A DNA stretch of 22,967 nucleotides, from the NCBI GenBank assembly GCA_021734595.1, contig JAIPIO010000014.1:1-22967 (forward strand). Reading direction: 5' to 3'. The translations under genes were made by a program, and so were the position numbers. The number at the start of each line of letters is the position of its first letter. Position 1 is the stretch's first letter. Positions 8,215 to 14,260 of the stretch are shown in pieces. Under the pieces are notes generated by a model. The model searched no databases. It was not told where the DNA came from and was given only the letters and a program-made list of their open reading frames with translations. This stretch comes from Kiritimatiellales bacterium. GTDB taxonomy: Bacteria > Verrucomicrobiota > Kiritimatiellia > Kiritimatiellales > Pontiellaceae.

Positions 8215-9615
8215 TTACGGCATACGAAGGCGGTAAAAACGACTTGGATAAATTGCCCATTGCGGATCGTTAAATTTGACCGAACTGCTGGTTAGGAGGT
8301 TGGTTTGAAGGGGTTCCCATATTCCACTGGTCAGATTCGTGTAGGCTTCCACCACCACCGTCATGCCGGCAGCCCAGTTTATATTGAAAGCGAAGCCACT
8401 GGGCTGTATTCCTAAATTTTGACCGCTTATTTGAATCTGTGGCAACCACGGCATAGTTGGGAGATTTGCCCATGGATTCGGCCAGTTCACAGTTTCCGGC
8501 AAGTAGTAGATGGTCGCGCTTGCGTCACCAAAGAACGCCAGAGAATCAACATCGCCGGGGGCATCGCCTTGGAAATAGATGCTGGTCAAACCGATGCAGT
8601 AGTTGAACGCATAGCGGTCGATGCTGGTGACACTGCCGGGGATTGTAATATCGGTCAGACCGATGCAGTAGTCGAACGCATAGCTCCCGATGCTGGTGAC
8701 TCCGGCAGTAATTACAACGTTGGTCAGGTTGCCGCAGTCATAGAACGCATAGTCCCCGATGCTGCCGGAAATTGTAATACTGGTCAGACCGAAGCAGGAG
8801 TGGAATGCAAAGTCCCCGATGCTGGTGACACTGCCGGGAATGGCAATATCGGTCAGACCGGTGCAATATTTGAATGCAGAGCTCCCGATGCTGGCGACTC
8901 CGGTAGTGATCACGACGTTGGTCAGGTTGCCGATGCCAGAGAACGCAGAGTCCCCGATGTTGGTGACACTGCCGGGGATGGTAATATCGGTCAGCCCGGT
9001 GCAGGAGCTGAACGCAGCGTTCCCGATGTTGGCGACTCCGGTAGTGATCACGACGTTGGTCAGATTGCCGCAGTCATAGAACGCAGAGTCCCCGATGCTG
9101 GAGACACTGCCGGGGATTGTAATACTGGGCAGACTGGTGCAGGAGCTGAACGCAGCGATCCCGATGCTGGTGACTCCGGTAGAGATCACGACGTTGGTCA
9201 GGTTGCCGCAGCCATAGAACACAGCGTCCCTGATGCTGGAGACACTGCCGGGGATTATAACACTGGGCAGACCGATACAGGAGCGGAACGCATAGCTCCC
9301 GATGGTGGTGACACTGCCGGGGATTATAATACTGGTCAGACTGGTGCAGGAGTAGAACGCCCAGTTCCCGATGGTGGTGACACTGTCGGGGATTGTAATA
9401 CTGGTCAGACTGGTGCGGAAACTGAACGCAGAGTTCCCGATGCTGGTGACGGGCAGACCATTAATCTCGTTGGTGATGCTCACCGCACCACCGCCGCCGA
9501 GGTATCCGGTGATAGTAATGGTGCTATTATTGGTCGTGTAAGTGTAATCTTCGGCTTGTCCTGCAACAGGCAGGAAAAACAGTAGCATCCCTGGAATGAT
9601 CAGGTATTTTTTCAT
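8215..9615 (-). CDS. Secreted BspA-like leucine-rich repeat (LRR_5) protein
   Basis: ATG 9615 gives a classical signal peptide (MKKYLIIPGMLLFFLPVAGQA) and a product of 466 residues. An ATG four codons upstream (9627) would spoil the signal peptide. Neither start has a clear ribosome binding site. The body, about residues 55-350, is a run of 23-residue units of the type LTSITIPGSVTSIGxxAFxxC, the LRR_5/BspA pattern used for surface binding. Two sub-types (LTDITIPGSVTS and LTNVVITTGVTS) alternate for much of the array, giving a 46-residue higher-order repeat. One unit near 8763 lacks nine bases. The C-terminus (AGMTVVVEAYTNLTSGIWEPL to PSRFYRLRMP) is a terminal module shared with the other exoproteins here. 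It is likely extracellular, binding an unknown partner. Confidence 0.85.
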   Translation of the reverse strand: MKKYLIIPGMLLFFLPVAGQAEDYTYTTNNSTITITGYLGGGGAVSITNEINGLPVTSIGNSAFSFRTSLTSITIPDSVTTIGNWAFYSCTSLTSIIIPGSVTTIGSYAFRSCIGLPSVIIPGSVSSIRDAVFYGCGNLTNVVISTGVTSIGIAAFSSCTSLPSITIPGSVSSIGDSAFYDCGNLTNVVITTGVANIGNAAFSSCTGLTDITIPGSVTNIGDSAFSGIGNLTNVVITTGVASIGSSAFKYCTGLTDIAIPGSVTSIGDFAFHSCFGLTSITISGSIGDYAFYDCGNLTNVVITAGVTSIGSYAFDYCIGLTDITIPGSVTSIDRYAFNYCIGLTSIYFQGDAPGDVDSLAFFGDASATIYYLPETVNWPNPWANLPTMPWLPQIQISGQNLGIQPSGFAFNINWAAGMTVVVEAYTNLTSGIWEPLQTNLLTSSSVKFNDPQWAIYPSRFYRLRMP

Positions 9616-9754
9616 CGGCACCCACATCGGTTTTAATGTGACGTTCTAATCTTATTCTTCTTTATCGCCCAGCCGGGAGAGCAGCGGTCTCGGTTTTTAA
9701 GCCAGCCAGCAGTCGATTTAAGTTGTGCTGCAGAGGCTCCGGCTCCTTGGGTTT

Positions 9755-9775
9755 CTTCCTCCCCCGGGTAGGAAG
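9755..9775. terminator. Possible stem-loop between the IS remnant and the LRR gene
   Basis: CTTCCT (9755-9760) pairs with AGGAAG (9770-9775) around a CCCCCGGGT centre that can extend the stem with CCC/GGG. It lies just past the stop of the transposase remnant on the minus strand. No T-run follows, so it may be part of the IS end and not a true terminator. Confidence 0.3.
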
Positions 9776-9781
9776 GAAAAA

Positions 9782-10037
9782 TCACGCCGCTAATTTGACG
9801 GCTCCTTCATATACTTTTTCCGGCGTTGCCTCCTTCAGCGCGCTGGCGGAGCCGCTCAAGATTGTAGCATATGATATACGCTTCAACGCCCCGGTCAAGC
9901 TCCCCGGCGTTCTTGTACGGTTTAAGGTAGATGTCTTCGAACTTGATGCTTCGCCAGAATCGCTCGATTACGACGTTGTCGATCCAGCGCACTTTGTCGT
10001 CCATGCGGATCATCGTCCCCAGCTCCTTGAGCCGGTC
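9782..10037 (-). pseudogene. IS3-family transposase (OrfB, rve domain) C-terminal remnant with internal frameshift
   Basis: The minus-strand translation RLKELGTMIRMDD, RWIDNVVIERFWRSIKFED and IYLKPYKNAGELDRG matches the last part of the IS3-family integrase domain, with the final catalytic glutamate in VIERFW. Reading then breaks: the frame ends at 9807, but a one-base shift near 9835-9856 continues as SALKEATPEKVYEGAVKLAA to a stop at 9784-9782, the normal family C-terminus. Only about 80 of the usual roughly 280-300 residues remain, the first two catalytic aspartates are missing, and no OrfA was found. This is a dead fragment. Its 5' edge is fused to a duplicated signal-peptide segment. Confidence 0.85.
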
Positions 10038-10108
10038 GCCCCCGCCGGCCCGGATCGAAAGACTGGTCCCCAGAATGAGCCAGAAAAAAACATGTGCCTT
10101 GATTGAAC
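10038..10108 (-). pseudogene. Orphan signal-peptide segment, duplicate of the TIGR03790-type protein leader
   Basis: The frame upstream of the transposase remnant reads SIKAHVFFWLILGTSLSIRA followed by GGG. The large exoprotein leader reads SIKAHILFWLMTGTCLSVRA followed by GGG, so 17 of 23 residues are identical. The DNA is similar too (TCAATCAAGGCACAT is shared), including the run of glycine codons and a degenerate TTCCA palindrome just upstream. No mature secreted protein follows, because the IS3 fragment begins directly after the glycines. This is the front of a lost paralogous secreted-protein gene. Confidence 0.75.
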
Positions 10109-10109
10109 C

Positions 10110-10146
10110 TTCCAGACAGTGGAACTTTTCTTCCAACCCTTGGAAG
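10110..10146. repeat. Pair of TTCCA palindromes just downstream of the GH88 stop
   Basis: CTTCCAACCCTTGGAAG (10130-10146) is a perfect copy of the dispersed palindrome; TTCCAGACAGTGGAA (10110-10124) is a copy with one mismatched pair. They lie between the GH88 stop codon and the orphan leader segment. A third, weaker copy (TTCCAATGCCTGGAG, 10182-10196) lies inside the end of the GH88 gene. Confidence 0.8.
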
Positions 10147-10149
10147 CCG

Positions 10150-11508
10150 TCAGGCGGGGAAGAAGGTGTAGGTTTCGCCTTTTTCCAATGCCTGGAGGTA
10201 GACGGCCAGTTCAAGCTGGTGATAGTCGCCCCACATGCAGGCTTCGCCGCACGGCACCTTGCGTCCTGCGGGGATGTGGTCCCAGCCGTTGGGGTGGTGG
10301 TAGACCGAATGCAGCAGCAAACCTTCGTGTTCGGGGTCGCTGGAAAGATAGGTGTCGCTGAAGAGCGATTGCGCGGTGGTGAGTCCCGCCTTGAAATATT
10401 CTTCCGAACCCAGATAGCGGCCAAGTCGCAGCAGTCCCTGCGCGGCGATGGCGGCGGCGGAGCTGTCGACCGGTTCGTGGTCGTTGAACGGTTCGGCGGG
10501 GCGGTCGAGGTAGTCGCCAAGGTTCACGAGTCCGGGAGCGCCGGTGTCCCAGTAGGGAATGCCGTCCGTAGGTGTTTGTTCAATATAGAAGTCGGCGGTG
10601 GCACGGGCGGTCTCCTCAAAGCGCGCCAGCACGTCGGTCTTTTGTTGGCCGATGGCTTCGAATTCCTCTTCGCCGAGGGTGGACAACCACTCCAACTGTT
10701 CGGCGAAGCCGCAGAGGATCCAGGCGTGGCCGCGCGTCCAGGTGGTGAAGGGCGAGTAGCCTTGCTGGGAGCTGGGGCAGCGGTAGCGACCGTCGTTGAG
10801 GTTGAAGATCGATTCGTGGACCACGCGTCCGCGGATGTCGTAGCGGTCGCGCCCTTCGCCGAAGTAGACGTTGTATTTTGCGGTCGTTTCGGCGTGGAGA
10901 ATGATCCGCTCAAGCAGGTTGATCTTTTCGTCGTGTTCGCCCATGAGCACATGGCCGAGCTGGTGGCTGACGGCTAGGGCGCGCAGCGAGCGAACCGTGT
11001 CGGAAAAGAGCGAATGCGGTCCGTTGAAGGAATAGATATAGCCGGATCCGTCGTGCGTTTTTGTCCAGCGTGCCGCCTGTACCGCACCGGATGCTTTCAG
11101 CGCCAATTCATAGAAATTGATCTCCTCCTGCGAGGCATCGATTTTTCCGCTGCGGGCCAACCGCAGCAGGTTGCCATAGGTGCTGACGTTGTTGAAGCCG
11201 TGATCGTGCACGCCGGTGTGGGTAATGTGCGGCGCCATGTGTTTAACCGTTGCTTCACGGCCCATTTCAAGGAAGGCCGCATCACCCGTGGCCTCGAACT
11301 GCAGCAGCGGCATTCCGAACTGAAAGCCCTGGGTCCATTCCGTCCAGCCACGCGCGGTGTATTGGCCTTCGATGGTGAAGACGGGCGCCCCGTCCTCGGG
11401 GTTCCAATGGTTGGAAAGTTTGTGGATCTTTTTTCCAGCGGCTGTAAAAACTTTTCCAATGTCTGGAAGAAGCGCTTCGGTTGTCAGGGACTCATTGATT
11501 TTTATCAT
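10150..11508 (-). CDS. GH88-family unsaturated glucuronyl/galacturonyl hydrolase
   Basis: The 452-residue product matches GH88. These enzymes remove the 4,5-unsaturated uronic acid that a polysaccharide lyase leaves at the non-reducing end, by hydrating the double bond. The two family aspartates are visible as D102 in HDHGFNN and D170 in FSDTVRSL, 68 residues apart. Other hallmarks are TTWTRGHAWILCGFAEQLEWL, PVDSSAAAIAAQGLLRL and a C-terminal MWGDYHQLELAVYLQAL. No signal peptide is seen, so it probably acts in the cytoplasm on imported oligosaccharides. The start at 11508 has only a weak upstream AAAGA. The gene lies 15 bases after the PIN-partner gene on the same strand as the LacI-type regulator, suggesting shared control. 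TTCCAA palindromes are embedded in its first 36 codons. Confidence 0.92.
   Translation of the reverse strand: MIKINESLTTEALLPDIGKVFTAAGKKIHKLSNHWNPEDGAPVFTIEGQYTARGWTEWTQGFQFGMPLLQFEATGDAAFLEMGREATVKHMAPHITHTGVHDHGFNNVSTYGNLLRLARSGKIDASQEEINFYELALKASGAVQAARWTKTHDGSGYIYSFNGPHSLFSDTVRSLRALAVSHQLGHVLMGEHDEKINLLERIILHAETTAKYNVYFGEGRDRYDIRGRVVHESIFNLNDGRYRCPSSQQGYSPFTTWTRGHAWILCGFAEQLEWLSTLGEEEFEAIGQQKTDVLARFEETARATADFYIEQTPTDGIPYWDTGAPGLVNLGDYLDRPAEPFNDHEPVDSSAAAIAAQGLLRLGRYLGSEEYFKAGLTTAQSLFSDTYLSSDPEHEGLLLHSVYHHPNGWDHIPAGRKVPCGEACMWGDYHQLELAVYLQALEKGETYTFFPA
11402..11468. repeat. TTCCAA palindromes embedded in the GH88 coding region
   Basis: TTCCAATGGTTGGAA (11402-11416) is perfect and TTCCAATGTCTGGAA (starting near 11453) has one mismatched pair. 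Both lie inside the first 36 codons of the GH88 gene, encoding residues such as LSNHW and PDIGK, so this repeat can sit in coding sequence without breaking the frame. Confidence 0.75.
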
Positions 11509-11523
11509 AGACGGGTTCTTTCA

Positions 11524-11763
11524 TTAGCAGCCGGAGTCCGGCTTGCGTTTTGTTTCATAGGTAGCACCTTTTTCGGCGATCTTCATTGACGGCTGGGCTT
11601 GGAGGTCCGCGTACATCAAACCGAGTTCCCTCGTTTTTTCAATGGAATCCTTCAACCGCTTTTGCAATGCCGAGTGAAGTGGAAGGGATTCTACTTCCCG
11701 GTAGCAGGAGTCTTTCCATTCCCACACTTCCTCCATGGATTTTGCCACGAGTCTATCCTTCAT
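11524..11763 (-). CDS. Small partner (putative antitoxin) of the PIN-domain protein
   Basis: ATG 11763 overlaps the stop of the upstream PIN gene (ATGA), giving a 79-residue, charged, helical protein: MKDRLVAKSMEEVWEWKD, then ALQKRLKDSIEKTRELGL. A longer frame reaches further upstream but lies inside the PIN gene. Tight overlap with a PIN toxin, small size and high charge suggest an antitoxin. No DNA-binding motif is recognised and the family is not named with confidence. The toxin gene comes first, the reverse of the usual vapBC order. The gene ends 15 bases before the GH88 start, so read-through into GH88 is possible. Confidence 0.6.
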   Translation of the reverse strand: MKDRLVAKSMEEVWEWKDSCYREVESLPLHSALQKRLKDSIEKTRELGLMYADLQAQPSMKIAEKGATYETKRKPDSGC

Positions 11764-12245
11764 GTTCCCATCACCTCCAACGGGGTTGTCATGCGCAACG
11801 GGTAGTAGTATCCCTCGGCCTGGCTGACAATAAGCACCTTGCGCTCTTTGTTGATATTTGCCAAATGCTTGAAATTCCAACTCACTAGAACATCCATTTC
11901 AAAGATGACGGCAATCGCGATATGCATTGCATCTTCCTGTTTTTTCGGCGGGATGACGCCGTTGAGAATAAGGGACTCTGCCAAATCCGCAATTCCTGGC
12001 TGGTCACCTATATCAAGTATGGGCAACGGGTATTCCTTGACGCATCCGATTAGCCTTTCACGCTTTTCATCATTTGCGGTTCTGGTTAATTCATCGATGA
12101 CCACTGGCGAAATATATGCATCGACTGTTCCATTGCGTATATAGGTTTGAAAAAAATCGATGGTGGCTTCCTTTTTTTCTGGCGCATCGTCCGCGAACAG
12201 GAAGTTGATTACCGAAGTATCAAGGTATAGCTTTAGTTTGCGCAT
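11760..12245 (-). CDS. PIN-domain (VapC-like) putative ribonuclease toxin
   Basis: ATG 12245, with AAGGGG (12253-12258) seven bases upstream, gives 161 residues. An ATG at 12272 lacks a binding site. The PIN pattern is present: LYLDTSVINFLF with D9, VIDELTRT with E52, and EDAMHIAIAV with D105, followed by VLVSWNFKHLAN. These acidic residues bind the metal of the nuclease site. Known PIN toxins cleave tRNA or rRNA, but the target here cannot be inferred. The gene overlaps its small downstream partner by four bases. It sits between a LacI-type regulator and GH88, so the module seems to have landed inside a carbohydrate operon. Confidence 0.8.
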   Translation of the reverse strand: MRKLKLYLDTSVINFLFADDAPEKKEATIDFFQTYIRNGTVDAYISPVVIDELTRTANDEKRERLIGCVKEYPLPILDIGDQPGIADLAESLILNGVIPPKKQEDAMHIAIAVIFEMDVLVSWNFKHLANINKERKVLIVSQAEGYYYPLRMTTPLEVMGT

Positions 12246-12327
12246 TGTAATACCCCTTGTTCCACGATCCATTTATGTCATTTCACCGAAAGGCTTCCAA
12301 GATTCTTTTCCAGCCATGGGAAATGGG

Positions 12328-13272
12328 TTAGGCGGTTTGGCGAATGATGAGTTGTCCGGGCAAAAAGATTTCCTGCGGTTCGGTTGGTTCGATCACGGCG
12401 AGGAACGCCCGTTGCGCCATTTTGGCCAGCGGCTGGCGCACGGTGGTGATCGGCGGGATAAACTGCGCCGCCGCCGGGATATCGTCGAAGCCGGTTACGG
12501 CAATCCGGCTGTTTGCATCGTGCAGGGCGTGCAGCGCGCCCATGGCAATCTGGTCGGTGGCGCAGACAAGGGCATCGGCGGAGCCGGTTTTACGGGCGGT
12601 CGTCAACCCGGCGGTAAACGAATCGGCTTCATCGGAGTTCTGGATGATGAGTTTGCAATCGAGCCGTGCGGCATGTTTCGCGAGTACCTGGCCGCGCAGC
12701 TGATGGGCCGGGTGGGTGCCTGAAATATAGATCAGGTTGCGCCGGCCGGTACCGGTCAGATATTCAATAAGTTGCCGGGCGGCGTCGTCTTCATCGACGG
12801 CCACGCGGACGCTGGGTTCGTGGGGATTGCCGTGCCCGATGCGGGCGATGGGCAGCTCCTTGAAACCCTTCAGCCAATCGGCTTGCATATCGGAGCCGAG
12901 AGCGATAAGTCCGTCGATGGCGTGTTTGTGCAGCGGCTGAAGGACGCTCTCGTCGGGATGGCGGCCTTTGAAACCGGCGAGCACCAGCGAATACCTGTTT
13001 TTGTCGGCCTGGATCTGGAGCTGTTCGATGATGGCGCCGAAAAACGGGTCGTTGAAATCGTAGACCACCACGCCGATGGTGCGCGATGCCTTGCCTTTCA
13101 ATGTCAGCGCGGCGGCACTGGGGACATAGCCCATTTCCCCGGCGGCCTGCATTACTTTATCAATGGTGGCCGGCGCAATGCCGATTTCCAGTGCCTTGCC
13201 CGAGAGCACCCGCGAAACCAGCGCGATAGAGACGCCCAGCTTTTCCGCAATCTGTTTTTGACTTACCGCCAT
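12328..13272 (-). CDS. LacI/GalR-family transcriptional regulator
   Basis: The 314-residue product has a LacI N-terminal helix-turn-helix (SQKQIAEKLGVSIALVSRVL, residues 4-23), a hinge-like segment (YVPSAAALTLKGK) and a periplasmic-binding-type effector domain (RTIGVVVYDFNDPFFGAIIEQL, HAIDGLIALGS, DALVCATDQIAMGALHAL, VTGFDDIPAAAQFIPPITTVRQPL). Such proteins usually repress sugar-catabolism genes until a sugar or uronate binds. It is transcribed divergently from the SDR gene. One operator-like palindrome starts only four bases before its start codon and another lies near the SDR promoter, which suggests autoregulation and control of both arms. The ligand is unknown; a uronate or unsaturated disaccharide is plausible from context. 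Confidence 0.92.
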   Translation of the reverse strand: MAVSQKQIAEKLGVSIALVSRVLSGKALEIGIAPATIDKVMQAAGEMGYVPSAAALTLKGKASRTIGVVVYDFNDPFFGAIIEQLQIQADKNRYSLVLAGFKGRHPDESVLQPLHKHAIDGLIALGSDMQADWLKGFKELPIARIGHGNPHEPSVRVAVDEDDAARQLIEYLTGTGRRNLIYISGTHPAHQLRGQVLAKHAARLDCKLIIQNSDEADSFTAGLTTARKTGSADALVCATDQIAMGALHALHDANSRIAVTGFDDIPAAAQFIPPITTVRQPLAKMAQRAFLAVIEPTEPQEIFLPGQLIIRQTA

Positions 13273-13275
13273 AAT

Positions 13276-13299
13276 ATTATCTCAAACTTTTGAGATAAT
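13276..13299. promoter_or_regulatory. Operator-like palindrome O1 next to the regulator start codon
   Basis: ATTATCTCAAA (13276-13286) and its exact inverse TTTGAGATAAT (13289-13299) are separated by two bases. The site occupies the place where the regulator's ribosome binding site would lie. Its core CTCAAACTTTTGAG matches the second site (CTCAAACAATTGAG) downstream of it. The symmetric, two-site layout in a divergent promoter region fits LacI-family binding. Confidence 0.75.
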
Positions 13300-13357
13300 G
13301 GTTCATCCGGGAAATAAATCAAGTTTTTGCTTGTGAAAAATCGAGTGTAAACCTTAA

Positions 13358-13371
13358 CTCAAACAATTGAG
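13358..13371. promoter_or_regulatory. Operator-like palindrome O2 upstream of the SDR gene
   Basis: CTCAAACAATTGAG shares 12 of 14 bases, in the same spacing, with the core of O1; the two centres are 77 bases apart. It lies 23 bases before the SDR start and just before the TATAGT (13375-13380) that could be a -10 box, so binding here would block transcription of the SDR and lyase-like genes. Confidence 0.7.
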
Positions 13372-13394
13372 GCGTATAGTAAGAAGGAGAGCCC

Positions 13395-14210
13395 ATGAAG
13401 AATCTGTTTGATATCAACGATAAAGTAATTGCGGTAACCGGAGCGGTCGGCGTACTGGCCGGCGGGACCGCGAAATACCTGCAGCAGCAGGGTGCGTTCG
13501 TGGTCTATCTGGACCTGTTTCAGGACAAGGTGGACGAGACGGTCGCGGATGCGAAGGCCATTTCGGACAAGTGCTGCGGGTTTGCCTGCAACGTGCTGGA
13601 CCAAGCCGCGCTTGATGAAGTCTATGATAAAATCATGGCAACCTGCGGGCGGATCGATGTGCTGATCAACGGCGCGGGCGGCAATATGCCGGGCGCAACC
13701 ATCGGACCCGACCAGGATGTATTTGATTTGAAGATGGAAGACTATTCCAAGGTGCTCGACCTCAACCTCAAGGGAACCGTCATGCCGACCATGACGTTTG
13801 CGAAAGCGTTCAAGGCGCAGGGTTCCGGCTGCGTGGTCAACTTTTCCTCCATGTCGGCGCCGCAGGCGCTCACCCGGGTGCTGGGCTACTCCAACGCCAA
13901 GGCGGCAATCGACAACTTTACCCGCTGGATGGCCACCGAGATGGCTCTCAAGTATGGCGACAAGATCCGCGTCAACGCCATCGCCCCCGGCTTTTTCATC
14001 AGCCACCAGAACCGTGCGCTGCTCACCAACGAAGACGGCAGCTTCACTGAACGCGGCCAGCAGGTGATCAACAACACCCCGTTTCGCCGCTTCGGCGAAC
14101 AGGAAGAGGTGTATGGCACGATCCATTATCTGATTTCCGACGCGGCCTCGTTCGTCACCGGAACCGTGGCACCGGTCGATGGCGGCTTTTCCTGCTTCTC
14201 GGGTGTGTAG
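13395..14210 (+). CDS. SDR-family oxidoreductase, D-mannonate/keto-uronate dehydrogenase-like
   Basis: ATG 13395 with AGAAGGAGA about five bases upstream gives 271 residues. Classical SDR features are present: a glycine-rich cofactor turn (TGAVGVLAGG, residues 15-24), D40 favouring NAD, INGAGGN (91-97), N124, and the catalytic S152, Y165 and K169 (FSSMSA, GYSNAK). IRVNAIAPGFF and the end DGGFSCFSGV resemble the SDR subgroup annotated as D-mannonate oxidoreductase, which interconverts fructuronate and mannonate-type sugar acids. That would fit a role after GH88 releases an unsaturated uronate. The glycine motif is diverged from the TGGxGxLGG usual in that subgroup. It is the first gene of the plus-strand arm and is preceded by operator O2. 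The last nine codons are duplicated near 17302. Confidence 0.88.
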   Translation: MKNLFDINDKVIAVTGAVGVLAGGTAKYLQQQGAFVVYLDLFQDKVDETVADAKAISDKCCGFACNVLDQAALDEVYDKIMATCGRIDVLINGAGGNMPGATIGPDQDVFDLKMEDYSKVLDLNLKGTVMPTMTFAKAFKAQGSGCVVNFSSMSAPQALTRVLGYSNAKAAIDNFTRWMATEMALKYGDKIRVNAIAPGFFISHQNRALLTNEDGSFTERGQQVINNTPFRRFGEQEEVYGTIHYLISDAASFVTGTVAPVDGGFSCFSGV

Positions 14211-14260
14211 CGCGATGGACTGAAACAGATGCAGTATGCACATCAAGGGGCAGTACAGCC

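Noticed and set aside
8419..9585. A 388-residue plus-strand repeat-rich frame (units like DAGDTAGDYNTGQ)
   Set aside because: It is antisense to the LRR array and gains its periodicity from it. The minus strand carries the signal peptide, LRR consensus and terminal module.
9931..10977. A 348-residue plus-strand frame opposite GH88
   Set aside because: It runs antisense across the IS remnant and GH88, which has both catalytic aspartates on the minus strand.
12306..12323. TTTTCCAGCCATGGGAAA as another member of the TTCCAA palindrome family
   Set aside because: The inner arms have two mismatched pairs and the shift of the centre makes membership uncertain; it was not counted.
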